In this document: piece after piece, positions 15,388 to 27,817 of the stretch
Position numbering within the stretch: position 1 is the first letter of the stretch
Layout: every line of letters starts with the position of its first letter
Assembly: GCA_001949185.1 (NCBI GenBank)
Contig: BDGG01000013.1
Coordinates: 124,001-188,000, forward strand
From: Ramazzottius varieornatus
Taxonomy: Eukaryota > Tardigrada > Eutardigrada > Parachela > Ramazzottiidae
DNA length: 64,000 nt
Direction of reading: 5' to 3'
Notes under the pieces: generated by a model
Told to the model about the DNA's origin: nothing
Databases searched by the model: none
What the model saw: the letters and a program-made list of their open reading frames with translations, nothing else
Program-made: the position numbers and the translations under genes

Positions 15388-17370
15388 TTAGGCCATAGGA
15401 AACATATCGTCAGTGGCGTAAGTACCAGTCAAGTTAAAATGCAACTCTTTCTCGATGTCCGTTAGGAGAGCGCTAGCTCCGATACGGAAGAGGTTGTTGT
15501 GGGTCCACAGCGGACCTAGCGTTTCCTGCATCAGCGTCAGCCACTGGGTCGCTTGCGAGGCATTTCTGATACCTCCGGCCGGCTTGAATCCCACCTAATC
15601 CCGATACAACAACGATTCCCTATCTGACCACAGCTTGATAGAGAAGACGCCATTGAAGAAATGGTCGAAAGAAAAAGAAAGAACTCACCGTGAAACCAGT
15701 CCGCAACCAATACTCCTGAATGGCTCTGGCCATGATTAGACCAATGGGTAATATGGCATTCACCGCTTCCTTCCCGGTCGACGTCTTAATGAAGTCCGAA
15801 CCTACGCGGAACCGAAACAACTTGCAAACAGAAAATGAACGAATGATCGTGCAATCAGAGACCATCCGTCGTCCACCTGCATACAGCGCGTCGCAGCACC
15901 TACACATCCGACTCTATGCAGGTGGCGAAGCGCCGATACGCGGTTTACTTCCAGTCTCTCAGAACTAAACTGGCAGCCGAAAACATCTCGCAAAGTACTT
16001 GACGAAGTACATCAGACTGGTAGAAGTTCTTACCTGCCATCATGGCCACCAGGCTCGCTTTGTGGATATTGCTCGCCGAGCCCAATTCTCCAACAGCCAG
16101 AATGGTCTTCATGTGCGCTTCACCACAAGCTTTCTTCATCGCACGAATCTCCTGGTACATTTCTGCAACACCAAATCACTCCTTATTTCACGCTTTATGG
16201 TAAACGTAGTACAAGTAAATGATTATGCGTCGATTTACCTGTCCATTTGTTCTGCAAGGCCAACGTCCGATTGATCACCACGTCGATTTCCAATGCACCA
16301 TCTTTCACCGCCTGTTCGATCTCCTGCAGCCTTGTGGATAAGGAGTACTGGCCACTGGGAAATCCTGTCGCGACAGCCGCGATGGGTAGGGGTGCTTTAC
16401 CGGGAATGCGGGACAAAACAGCAGCGCACTCGGCAACTCGGGCTGGATAGACACAGACGGCACCCGTCTGAATGTCTGCAAAAATCATTCACCATTTCAC
16501 ATTGGAAGGAACACGACAAGATCTATCGAACTGGCGCATGCTCTCATCCACTAACAGTGAAAACGTGCGCCACTTGGGGGAAAACAGACAAACTCGACAA
16601 GATCGTCCTGGCTAGTGGCGTACTTTGTCGGCCAATACTACCGTATTCGTGCGCCACTTGGGGTAACAATCTTGTCCGGTTTGTTTGCCGAGCTCTCGAG
16701 CTCCAGTTTCACATGAAGGGTATTCCCCGAGACTGATTACTGTGCCAAAAACATAACACCCGTCTGTACCAACCTCCGTCATCAAGTCCGAGTTGTTTGA
16801 GGTACTTTTCCTGGATGGGATGCTTGGCTTTGTGGCATATTCGGCTGACGTTTGTCGGGGTGTCGTCGCCGGAAAGCGTAGTTAAATCGATGCAGCTAAC
16901 AGCTCGCAATAGCCAGATAACCTGAAAAGATACGAGAAGCAAATTTTTTCATCCGCGAGGCTGTATCGTTACACATGGTAGCTGTGGCAGGGAACAAGAC
17001 CAGAACTCGACCAGAACATTTCTCCAAGAGGCGCACGTTTCTGTGATAATGGCAGAGAATATGCGTCACTGACATAAACGTTCTGGTCGAGTATGTTTGA
17101 TCAGCTCAAACCCGTACCTGGTGTTGTTTGGACAGAGCGCGACGGGAAACGATGGATTCGACGTTACGCTGGACCGCGCCGTAGTTGCATCTGGTCGAAT
17201 TCACCCATTCCAAATCTACAAAGAAAGACTCGGTAAACCACAATAGGCGTGACGAGCGCACGAGGTATCGATATGAGCAGACCGGTAGTACGGTACTCAC
17301 CTAAATCGGTTCCATGATTAGGCACGAACGTGTCTGCGAAGAAGTTTGCCCTATCCCGTTTATCCGTCAT
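15388..17370 (-). CDS. DERA: Deoxyribose-phosphate aldolase
   Basis: Cytosolic class I aldolase (EC 4.1.2.4) that cleaves 2-deoxyribose-5-phosphate to glyceraldehyde-3-phosphate and acetaldehyde in deoxynucleoside catabolism. Seven exons join in phase: 17370-17301, 17215-17118, 16921-16774, 16475-16239, 16162-16034, 15801-15689, 15594-15388; 333 residues against about 318 in human. Family landmarks in order: IDLTTLSGDDT, GAVCVYPARV, GALEIDVVINR, KKACGEAHMKTILAVGEL, SDFIKTSTGKEAVNA with the Schiff-base lysine of the KTSTG motif, GFKPAGGIR and FRIGASALL. The start at MTDKRDRANFF is the first ATG of the exon; further 5' exons would be untranslated. Two introns hold GGCGCAC hairpin repeats (16520-16700, 17020-17100). 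All motifs are intact. Confidence 0.95.
16520..16700. repeat. GGCGCAC hairpin repeat in DERA intron
   Basis: GTGCGCCACTTG occurs twice (about 16566 and 16651), with GGCGCATGC and GGCGTAC partners between, followed by ACAATCTTGTCCGGTTTGTTT. It has the same structure as the copies at 4050-4250 and 63260-63480. Confidence 0.65.
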
Positions 17371-18705
17371 TCGTGGTTGTGCTTTTGCATGAGACAGCTT
17401 TTCCGTGTCAATGCAAGCTTTCACTTCCGTTGCAACCTGTGAAGAGGAGGTATTAGCGACAACTGGGCTGTGGGCAAGCTTCCTCAAAAGTCTGGGGTCA
17501 CAGAGTAGAGGCACAGCTGATGGAATTTGCGAAGGGCGAGGGAGGGTTTCGGGTTTTACTTAAAATTTCTCGGCCTCCACACGGCAAGCCCGGGCCCCCT
17601 CCCCTTGAGCTACCTTGCCTAAATTTCCTCGCCTATGCCTCTACGTCGTGACCCCAGACTTCTGAGGAACTTTGCCCAGAGCCCAACTATCACGTGCACC
17701 GACACTATTTATTCGTAATTCACACAGTTCGTGACACGAGATTAATCATCATTAATCAAAAGCATCTTTTGACAAACCTCTCTAACTACGGCGTGTATCC
17801 GCTGCAGTCAACCAAGGGTGAAACGTCTTCGCAATGGGGGGAAGCTGAGCTGTCCGAATCGCTGCTGAATCAGGGCTGATGAATGATGGCGGGAGAAGAG
17901 ATCTTGTACTAGAATCGGTGGGATAGCTGGCACTACCCGTCACCGGTTTCTTATTCTGGTAGAAGCTGGCGTCAGACTGGTCTTGCAGAAAATAGCATTT
18001 CTCCTCCTAAGGCCTTTTCCAGCGCTACTGTGAATTCTTCGCCTAACACGTATGGATTCCTGACTTGGTGCCGAGCGACCACGTGGGAAGTTATCGACTA
18101 TCAGCTGTCCCTGCACTTATCTTATCCTTGTCGAAAACTGATTGTATCGCTCTAGGCACTACGACTATGGGCGGAAACACAGATACGAATACGAATAGTA
18201 TACGAGTAATATTGTAGCTGCAGGAATGATACGGATTCTGGAAGAACTCGAGGATTAGTACAGTGAGAGGTGGTACTGTGCAAACACGAGTCGGGGACCG
18301 AAAATCTGACTAGACTATGTGGCCTAGGATAGAGCACTGGGCCGCAGGTTCAAAATTATGCAGCAACTGTGCTGCGCACACTACCAGGTCGCTGTACGCT
18401 GATGTACCGACTTATGTTATAGTATCGTCGGCAAAATGGGTAGTCCACCGCGAAAACGTGGCCATACGGTACGGCAAACTCAGATGCCTGAAACTCGAAT
18501 ACCCAAAAGTACCAATTTTTGTTAACTGTCGGTCCGTGGATCTGCGCGGCAGTCTTCGGCTTCCTGCTGCATGCTGTGCTGTGCTGCACAAATTTCGTCG
18601 ATTTCCGTGCTGTAGCTGTGCTGCAGCACAGCACAGCTGCAGTGCAGTGAAGCGCATGCGGCCAGATTCCGTGCTCTAGCCTAGGAAGCTTCAAAAATCA
18701 AAACA

Positions 18706-18890
18706 ATATAGAGATTGCAAGCGAAAGCGCACTAGCAGAATTCGATACGCACACGGACATCGTGACGTTCAATGTAAACATTGTGCGACTCTTTTGACAC
18801 AGAGCCTACGAGATGAACTGTTCCTAGGATGTCAGGATGTTCCTGTGCATATCCGAATTGTGCTAGTGCGCTTTCGCTCGCAATCTATAT
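18706..18890. mobile_element. Short inverted-repeat (MITE-like) element
   Basis: Left arm 18706-18747 (ATATAGAGATTGCAAGCGAA ... GCACTAGCAGAATTCGATA) matches the reverse complement of right arm 18850-18890 (TATCCGAATTGTGCTAGTGC ... GCAATCTATAT) with a few mismatches. The ~100-base centre is non-coding. Confidence 0.7.
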
Positions 18891-21769
18891 AATCTCATGG
18901 ACCAGCTTGGGGCCCCCTCATATACTAGGACCCAGTTGAGTCGGGATGCAGCCTGCCGGCGACAGATGCAGGGCTAGGCTAGCAAGCCAGTCTGGGGTGG
19001 GAAACGATATAGCCTATATCAAACTTTCCTCTACACTTGATTGACTGATTGCTTTTTCACTTGAGGCAGGACATGTAATGGCTGTGAATATTTCTAATTA
19101 TTGGTATAATTTATTAGTTCTTTCAAAATCCTGGAGTTAACGCAATTTATTTCCTTCAACTGAGCCAGCAATGACATAATGTCGGGCAGTTTCAACGAAG
19201 TGAAACAAAACGCCTCCCAAACACCATGAGATTAACGTAAAGTATTACATCACGATATGCAACCTCCTTTCTGCTTCAAGCACAGCCATAGCTTTGTTCC
19301 CTTCTGAAGTAAATGCAGGAAGTGCACTCCTCATTCGCTTCTCTCCTCCTGTTGAGCGCTAGTTTTGGAAGCGTTCAGAAAATAGCGAAACTCCAGAAAG
19401 CGACATGGTTTTGCGTAGTTGCTGCAGATGAAACTTTCCCCCATTGGGATCAGGTGTAGAAGAGATATCTTGACATAGATTAGAAGTGTGCGAACGCGAA
19501 ACCAGGAAGTGAAACGATCAGCGGTGTATCATAGTGCAAATTTTTGGGGTAACTCAAAGGTAGCCATAATTTTGTATAGACGATCTAATCATAAAACTTT
19601 GAAGGGGTCGCCGCACGGCGGGCGTTGTGGCGGTTTTCCCAGATTTACTGGACGAAAAAGGAATCAAATAATGGATGCTTCACACAGTCAGCCAGTCCAA
19701 AGTCAACACTGGTTGTATAGTGCACTGTTTGACCAAGTGGTACAATCCACGGTTCAGACGCGTTTTTGAAGCTACATGACGAACTGCTCTGTGGCGAAAG
19801 CACAGGAAAAACTAACGGCCGCAAGACCAGTTGATAACAAGGTTAATTATGACTTTGTTCCGTGCTTTTGTACACCAGCCGAACCTGAATATTGACATAA
19901 AATGGTATGATGGGTCTATGCTAATTTGGATCTTGTGGACTGAGAGACTCGACGTCGCGTCAGTATTGTATCGAATACTCTGATGCGATCAATAAATGGA
20001 AGTCGAGGCACAAAGCTGTGATACGTATAGTTACTTGCTTGCAATAGTGCGTATCGTCCTACGATGGACCTTGTCTGATGACTGCTGAACAGAAATAAGA
20101 CTACCGAAATACTGCGAACGTGTTTGCGTAATCCGTGCAATGAATATTTTAAAAGGATTTACTATTCTTGAGTCGCCGCGGGTTACTGTACAGTGTTCAA
20201 AATGCATCCCTACCGGCTCAAAATTTGGAATAGTATATTGGTTGACAAGCAAGAGTGCCAGACAAGCAAGCTGTGGTTTTGTGGATACAACTGCCAAGTG
20301 AGTTTCCGAGCTGGTATGGATACGTTTATACCCTGCAGCACCGCTGTAGGTAATTTCAGTAACGGCGAACGTCGAACTGATTTCTTCTTTCATTTTCGTT
20401 GTACTGTTGCCATAGAGTGCTCCTCCTAGCAGGCCAGGATTGCACTGGCTAGCGGTGTGGGGCCGAGATTGGAGGGGATGCTACTCCATAGGGTACATTG
20501 GTACAAAATGAGGTGGTTATCCAGGGACGCTTGAAACAGAAACCAGGAACGCTTAAAACCTGTGATTCCCGGGTTTGATGTCACGGAAAACCGGTAACTC
20601 CACCCTGACCCTTGCTCCCAGCTTTCCATCCTGGCGTTCCCACCCTGTTCTTCCAGGATGGGAATTTCCGCCTCTTGTATATCAGAGCCATCTAGGGTGG
20701 TCGTTTTTCCGCCATTTCCGGTGCTAGCCGTTCCGTGGACAGATGGGCAACTGGCAGAGTAGATCAGTAAAGGCGCGACCAGATGGCGTCATATGGAGCG
20801 GGGCATGAAATTAGAAAACATTCGTAGACTTCGTTTCACGAAATCCATACTTTTGGCCGTCGCGGGTAGGAAATGTGCAAGTGCACTTCCGGCCTCGAAA
20901 CCCGTTCTGCGTACTTATTTGTCTGTCATGTGGGTCATCTGGTGGCGGAAAGGATCGGAGCTTGGAGGGTACTTCTCGGCGACTTCACCCCGTCTCAGTC
21001 GCGCAATTAAAAGTGAAGACACTACTGCAGTGACATCACATTTCAATAGAATGAGGCGGGTGCAAGCGGAGCCACTGGATGTGGAACGTCAAACGGTCCG
21101 CCTTCCGTCCTATCACAAGGCCCAACGAGTCCCGAGTCATTTCTGGACTTCCGGGATACTTCGGTAAGAAACGGCTGATGTCAATCGATCCCCATGATAC
21201 ACAAACGTGGTCGCACAGAAGATCTGAGCGTGATCGGATTCCTATCCGAACTTTGGGGAGACACTTCAAAAGTATGGGGTTCGTGCAACGGAGCTCAAAT
21301 GACCAATCAGCGAACCGGCTTTCTGACTTGGACAATCCTGATTGGCCGACTCCAGATAATTTTTTCTTTGTTCCCGCTCCATAGTTTCCAAACTAGCCCC
21401 GCCTTACTGATCTACTCTGCCAGTTGCCCAGATGATTTCATAGAGATACCCAAGGGGACTTTGAATCGCAAACTCATCAGAGGAAGCTCGAGCTCCAGAC
21501 AGCACGATCCTTTTTCAGGATTATTCCCCGACTTTTTTTCTGGTTTTTCCAATTTTTTAGTTTTTGCTGAATCATGACTTTGCGTTTGATCAATCAAAAT
21601 CGTACGAATCAACTGCCGAGAACAGCTAATTGATTGCCATAGAATTGATTACTCTCAGGACGCTGCCGGTCGGACAATGGTACGATGGGCAGCGACGCGG
21701 CTGGGTAACTAGGTAGGAAAGTAGATGATCGTTCAATGGTAAAATCGCCAGGGTGGGTGGGTAGGTTGG

Positions 21770-21955
21770 TTGACCAGTAGTGGTCGACCATTGATCTTGG
21801 TAGCTTGACCACTAGTGGCTATCCATTGGTCCTGCTGTCTTGACCACTGGAGGTTGACCATTGGTCTTTCTAGGTTGAACACTAGGGGTCGGGCATTGGT
21901 TTTGCTATGTTTGACCACCGATACTAGCCATTGGCATTGATAGGTTGACCGCCCA
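21770..21955. repeat. 35-bp minisatellite, about 5 copies
   Basis: Units start with TTGACCACTAGTGG or close variants at 21770, 21805, 21840, 21875, 21911 and 21945 (spacing 35, 35, 35, 36, 34). Each carries an inner CCATTGGTCTT block. Copies are diverged, so the array is old. Confidence 0.8.
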
Positions 21956-22687
21956 ATCGCAGCTGGTTTTATTGGCTCGTCCTTTGTCTGTTGGTCAATG
22001 GGTGTGGTAACCGATCTGGGCTTTCTATTACGTCAGATGTGAATGAACCTTGGTTCCCATCCCTTGATCTTTCCGCCATAGGCTCAGGCTTGCCATAGTT
22101 TCCCCAATTTAAGGGCTTTAGAATGCCTGAACAGCTTTCTACGATGACTCAAGTGGTCTATGATTCATTCTAAAGCTCCGCTGGAAGGCCATCCTTTTGG
22201 GCGGAGCTCTCGCAAAAGAACTGAAGGCCAGTGAAGGGACGGCTCGCTTCTTCCATTGGCAAAGTGGACGACACTGACACGTGTACGAGTACAAGGAAGG
22301 GCTTCTAGGCTCGCTATTCGTGTTCTCGTCCCTGCGCATTGTCGGGTTCGAGGTTTCTGTCTTACTGCTAGTCGGATTATCCGCCTGTATGAAACTTCCC
22401 AACCAGGGACCAGGTGATTCTGAATCCAGAAACGAACCGTTTTCGCGTTACAGCAGCAGTCGAAGGTTTCAAACGGAAGCAAAAGATAACCGCTCTGGCT
22501 TCCACTAGTCAGGTTACATTCACAACTGAACGTACGATGAGTGAACAAGCAGCGAGCGACTACTCACAAATCAAAATGGTTATCAAGTTCGTATTGGTAA
22601 AAAAGTGGAAATAAACAAAACGGTCTTCCATCCAGTCCGCGAGAAGAAAACATCAACCATTCCTATTTGTTAAGAGGACAAACTTCC

Positions 22688-25091
22688 TCATTCGCTTTCT
22701 TCCGCATTCTCTTCGGCAGGCGAAGCATCCGAGCTGACATTCGAATCTTCGTTCTCCCCATTATTCACTTCTGCTTCCTCTTCGTCTTCCTCATCTTCCA
22801 CCGGTTTCTCGGCAGCTTCCTCCTCTTCTTTTTCTTCGCTGGCTTCTTTGGGTTTCTTCAGGATGCTTTCCTCTTCTGGGGCGACTTCCGCCTCTTCCGC
22901 CGTCCGCTTGTTGTCCGCCTTGGGCTTGCGCTTTCGTCGACCTCGGCTGCTCTTGGCACTACGGCAAGCCGGGCAAATCATTCCTTTCCATGCCTTGCCG
23001 TTCCATTCTTTGGGCAGTGCCACCATGCAGGCGTCGCGGTAGTTGTCTTCCCTGGCTGGCGGTCCGTCATCCGTCGTCTTGCATATCTTCCTTTTTTCCA
23101 CGGCCTTCAGGACCTTCTCCACGTCATGGATACACCTTACTTCTTCCTGCAAGAGACAGGAAAGAATAAGATGAGAGCGGCGGAAGGAAAGCAACAGGTT
23201 TAAGAAAACTACATCGCCAACCGTCGTATTTCAGTTTACCAAATCAGCGAGACCAATCAACTCGTGATAATCGTTTAACATATCGTTTAACATATCAGGT
23301 GGAGTTGGGCTGTGCGCAGTGCATGCACGTGCAAGTCGCGCCTACGCTAAAGCAATCCTGCGCTGGTGCAACGGTGTGCAATTCCTCGCCAATGAGATTT
23401 CCAATTTATTAAACCGTTGGGATTTGCGACACCAAGGACGTATTAAAGGGGTGGGGGAGCAACCCTGCAATTGCGGATCTGCAATTTTTTAAGACGGTTT
23501 TTGAGAAAGTTGCAGATCTGCAACTCCGAAGAAAGTCGTTTTCAGAAACTGCGGATCTGCAAAGTTTGCGATAGCGTTCCGCCAACCTCAATACGTCCTT
23601 GTGCGACACTGATGAGCTGCTCGCGTTCCCGGAGAGTGGGATACATGTTTCAGCGGTTGATTGATTGTGCTATGCGAATATCAAGGCGGAGCGAATACTC
23701 GTTACGTCATCGACCATACAACCAAAACAAAAGAAAACTGTAGCTCCAATAACATCAGAGGATTTTTTTGCAAAAAGGCAGATCACGACTTGGTTCCCCG
23801 ACCTTCGGTGTAACTGCTGATGGATGTTTTCAGGTGCCGACATTGTTTTCAGCACGCAAAGTACTGCAGCTCTACAGTAATTTGCGATACATTCAAGATG
23901 TCCTGATGATGGACAGTGGACAAACCTTGAAATTCACATTTTCCTCGTCCTCAATCTCGCAAGGGACGTTGCGCATGTGGACACGAGGCTGGAGATCCGC
24001 TGAGAATGAGACTGATCTGATAGTTCGACCAGAGTCTTCGAGACACTGGAACACAATCTGGTACTGAAGTTTTGTCAGGTCTGTAGCGTACCAGAATGGT
24101 GAGGGCAGTCTGATTCTCGCTATATCTTCTTTCAGATCCTTGATATGTAGCCAGCGTAGGACGCAGCCACAAGGTCTCGGCTTGAAGCCCTCAACTCTGG
24201 CCAGCAGAATCTGCAGGTCGTCTTTCGAATGGACCAGCGTCTGTTCTTTGGGTGACTGGCTGTTGGCGATGGAGATGGTGGCCAACAGGCTAGCTGCAAA
24301 GGAGACGGACTTGACAGATTTGCCGTTCTCCACACATTCGAAGGAGACCTTGGGTGGATTCATCTGAGGGAAATCCATCTTAAGCCACTTGTTGTTTGGG
24401 ACTTTGACGGTGCGCAGGACGCGACGGAGATCCTCGAAAGACGACCATTCGTTGGTCGCACGTTGAATCTTGCCGGGAAGATTCGTCCCAGCGAAGGTAT
24501 ATTCATTCCCACCATGTCTTCCTGAAGTCCGAAGAGGAGTCTGCTTGATCTCTGGAGGAGAAAAGAAAACAAAATGAGAATCAATTAATCAAAGTTAAAA
24601 CTACAAAATCAAGAATCAACCCAAGTGGTAACTCGGTAGCATGCTGTATGACATGACACTGACAACACAACTCAACACACGTGTCAACAGCACCACAATA
24701 CACTGATGACGTCATGCCGAAAACTACAATCAGCCACAGGAAGGAATGTTAATTTATCTTATTACTGATGACGTCTAGAGTTAAATTATAGCATCTTACC
24801 AGCAAAAATCGGTTCGCCTGCTTCCGTCAAAGCTCGGATGGTTGGGATGGCGTTGGCTCGAAGTTTACGCTCCGGATACCCATAGTGGCAGCCAGCAGGA
24901 AAATGGAGCTGGCAGACGTAGAAGTCGCGTTCGGGGAAGACGGCTGCGGGATCGGGATCGCAGAAGCGCTTCCAGATGTTCCGAGTATACTCGTTCTGCT
25001 TGTCCGCATGGTGAAGCGTAATGGACGGGCAAGACTCTTCGTCCACGATACAGTCCTTCACCCAGCATCTCCTCTGCCCTGGTGCCGACAT
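22688..25091 (-). CDS. THAP-type zinc finger protein
   Basis: Exon 1 (25091-24800) encodes a THAP domain, the C2CH finger shared with P-element transposase: CWVKDC as the first Cys pair, the conserved Trp in NIWKRF, YVCQLHF as the C..H pair, and AIPTI matching the AVPTIF box. Exon 2 (24551-23926, joined in phase 1) encodes about 208 residues with no recognised fold. Exon 3 (23146-22688, phase 0) encodes IHDVEKVLKAVEKRK, a CPAC motif, a basic RGRRKRKPK nuclear-signal-like stretch and a long Glu-rich acidic tail; total about 458 residues. THAP proteins bind DNA and regulate transcription. The exon 2 donor GTTTGT is weak. If it is not used, translation would run to a stop at 23893 and exon 3 would belong to another gene. 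Confidence 0.75.
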
Positions 25092-25466
25092 CCTACAGAT
25101 TTGTCACACCTAAAGAAGTAGAGAAAATAAGGCAATGAGGACAAATGCCAGGGAGCGGAATGAAATGGCGCGGAGATGAGCAGCAGAGTTATGTTGAAAT
25201 TTCCAAGATGGCGTGTGACGTGAGTAACAGGATGACTTCACCAAGGGGTGCAATCACTGTGGTTGACGTCATTGTGCAAGTGTCACGTCACGTGTGACAA
25301 ACGGAGTACGTGGGTACGTACACTGTTTACCTTAATTTTTTGCGCAATTTCAGGTTTCATTTTCTCGACGAATAATTTGACTGCTCCGGAGTCCGGACGT
25401 CCGCCGATCTTGGTCTGCCGTTCTTCTTTTTCAATAGTTCTTCCTTGCTTCGCAGACTAGAGAAAC
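25092..25466. promoter_or_regulatory. Shared divergent promoter region with CRE
   Basis: 375 bases separate the ATGs of the THAP gene (minus) and the HTH gene (plus). The interval contains a palindromic CRE (25264-25271) plus nearby TGTGACGTGA and GTGTCACGTCACG elements, and no TATA box. A bidirectional promoter is inferred from spacing only. Confidence 0.4.
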
Positions 25467-26325
25467 ATGGGGAAGAGAGTGTCGACTGACCCGGAGACCG
25501 CCAAAGCTGTCCACTGCATGCGCAAGGAGAAGAAGACGTTTGCGCAGATTGGATCCCATTTTGGCCACACAGGCAGCTGGGCGAAATATGTCTGCAAGGC
25601 TTTCGACGCGACGACCGGTGGAGCTGTGAACAAACGCACGCCAGGACGTCCGAAGAAGCTGTCACTTGATCAAGAAGAAAGCATTCGCATGCTGGCGGAG
25701 AATATGCCTGAGGCCAGCAGCCTCCAGATAACGAACGCCTTACAGAAGCGCGGTTTGTATCCTTAATAGAGCTGCGCTATTGTTTTTCCTCGGGTGTGGT
25801 TATACTTGATATTGTTTTTCTTTCAGGAGTTCTTGACTGCAGCGCTCGGACAGTGAATAGATACCGTCAGCAGCAACTGGGGAAACCTCCTTCGCAGCCA
25901 AGAACCAAACGGAAGCCAGCCGTGGAAGCAGTCGCCCGCGGAAGTTCCTTGGTGGATATGTTATTAGATAGGCATGCGCAAATCGCTGCGAGCGCTCGTT
26001 TCCCTGCTGCATCTTCACGCCTCAGCTGCCTGATTTCTCCAGGTATGAAGAGCGCACAAATTCTCGAGACTTTCACAAAGTTTCAACATGGACCACGATC
26101 TGGAGCCCAGCAAACAAACTCGACCAGATCGTGTTTTCAAGTGGAGCATGCTGCGGGCAGCATGCTCCCAGGAACACTGAAAACATGCGTCGCTCGGGAA
26201 AGCAATCCTGCCGAGTTTTCCGAGTGGCGCACGTTTCCAGATATCAACATTGAAAACTTGCACCACTTGAAAATATGATTTTGTCGAATTTGTCGATGCA
26301 ATATTTTGTAGGGCAGTTGTTCTGA
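25467..26325 (+). CDS. Tc1/mariner-type HTH DNA-binding protein without DDE domain
   Basis: Exon 1 (25467-25752) starts ACATGGGGAAG and encodes MGKRVSTDPETAKAVHCMRK, a helix-turn-helix (TFAQIGSHFGHTGSWAKYVCK), a GRPKKLS minor-groove motif and a second helical region. Exon 2 (25827-26042, phase 1) continues CSARTVNRYRQQQLGKPPSQ, typical of the second HTH of Tc1/Tc3 transposases. A GTATGA donor after 26042 and TTTTGTAG acceptor before 26312 would give a short terminal exon ending at 26325 (171 residues), with the GGCGCAC repeat in the intron. Without that splice the frame runs to 26278 into the repeat. No DDE/D catalytic domain follows. It could be a domesticated transposase DNA-binding protein or a decayed element; no terminal inverted repeats were seen around it. 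Confidence 0.6.
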
Positions 26326-26551
26326 TCTGATCGACACAGCAGATTAATCTTGTCTTGGTCGAAAGTCGTGCTGTGTCTGGGGTGAAGTAGTAAATGCATC
26401 GGCAACAGAATGCCAATAGAGCTGTAATCTATAACATGATTTCCGGTGGTGATAACTCAGTGAGGAATTCTCGCGTTTTACTGCTTTTTCGACTTTCGTA
26501 TGCTCATCGACTTAATTATATTACAGTTTCACGGGCTTTACGGAAGAGCTT

Positions 26552-27541
26552 ATGGGTATGAAAACAGCGTCTTTAGCGAAGATGGATAGCATAATTATTA
26601 AATGGCAACAATCACATTATTACCCGAACATCCGTTCTGCATGGCGTTTCTTATTTCCAGAGTCTTCGGAAAGCGTCACTCTCTACGGATGGTTTCGCAG
26701 TTCCTGTTCCTGGAGAGTACGCATTGCTCTAGCTTGGAAAGGAATCAAATACGAGAATATCCCTGTCAGTCTACAAAAGGGTCAGCAACACAGTCAGGAA
26801 TTCTTAGCCAAGAACCCTCTTGGACAAGTTCCGGCTCTGTGCATCGACGGCTTCGTCTTGACGCAGTCCGTTGCCATCCTCGAATACCTCGAAGAGACTC
26901 GTCCTAACAACCCTCTGCTTCCCAAAGAACCTAAAAGTCGAGCTCAGGTCCGGCGTATCGTCGAAACCATCGTCTCAGGTAACTGTGAAAAATCGAAATT
27001 GAGTTTACCAGGAAAAAATCAGCCCGTGTGATACTACGATTGGATCAAGGCCGTGCTCAAGGTCAGTTCTGGGTCAGCCCTGTTATGATTTGGTCCGGGC
27101 ACGGCCTTATTCTGATTGGGATTGTTGAGGACACGGCCTTGACTAAGCGCAACTCAACTTCCGGTTTCGACCGTTGCAGGTATTCAGCCTCATCAGAACC
27201 TGCCCGGCCTGGACATTCCACCCGGAACTCCGGACGAATGGAAGTTAGCTTGGTCGAAAGAGTGGGCTCAGATGCACATCAAGAAGGGCTTCGCGGCCTT
27301 GGAGCAGATGCTGAAGGAAAGTCCAGGGAAGTACTGCGTGGGTGACCAGGTATCGCTGGCTGACGTCTGCTTGCTTCCTCAAGTATATAACGCCAAGATG
27401 CTCCACGTAGACCTGACCCCTTATCCCAACATCGTCAGGAACAATGAAGAATTGATAAAGCTCGAAGCTTTCAAGTCGTCGCACCCTCGAAGTCAACCTG
27501 ACTGGGTCGACGAAGGCCACGGCATCAACCAGGAAGTTTGA
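26552..27541 (+). CDS. GSTZ1: Maleylacetoacetate isomerase / glutathione S-transferase zeta
   Basis: Glutathione-dependent cis-trans isomerase converting maleylacetoacetate to fumarylacetoacetate in tyrosine and phenylalanine breakdown. Exons 26552-26978 and 27180-27541 join in phase 1 (TCA G|GTAACT, TTGCAG|GT). The zeta-class motif [11 protein letters not shown] with catalytic Ser/Cys is present, then [51 protein letters not shown] and DLTPYPNI. The length is 262 residues against 216 in human; the excess is an N-terminal extension of about 40 residues ([15 protein letters not shown]...). That extension could be real or 5' leader sequence read through, since CCAG precedes the conserved part at about 26660. 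It could also be a targeting signal. The catalytic core is complete. Confidence 0.93.
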
Positions 27542-27817
27542 GTTTTGATACCGAGGTGTTTTTCTCTCCTATATCTTTTCAGAACTTAGCGGTCGGCCAA
27601 CTGCATGTTTCACTGGAATATCTCATTTGGTTCTCTTTTTGCGGTTCACAATCTAACACAGACCTACAGACGAAATGTCACCGAGATCCATCATCTAGCG
27701 TACGAAAGTCGATCCAACGAAAAAGCCTCAGATCAAATAAGCGGTCAACAACAGTGCAACTGTGTAATTCGAAGTCGCCCTGTTGGAGGGACGGTAGATC
27801 GCGTCAAAAGTTGTCTA

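Larger units (their letters stand above)
17371..22687. other. 5.3-kb repeat-rich intergenic block, no gene supported
   Basis: No frame here has family similarity or a consistent splice model. It holds a short-element inverted repeat (18706-18890), a CAG/CTG-rich patch (18561-18650) and a 35-bp minisatellite (21770-21955). Longer open frames (for example 21194-21577) have no protein-like composition. Confidence 0.5.

Noticed and set aside
18561-18650. Coding CAG repeat (poly-Gln/Cys) gene.
   Set aside because: Short and imperfect, with no start or splice context on either strand.
22848-23203. Plus-strand hydrophobic protein (many Phe/Leu) at 22667-23203.
   Set aside because: It is the antisense shadow of the Glu/Lys-rich THAP-gene exon.
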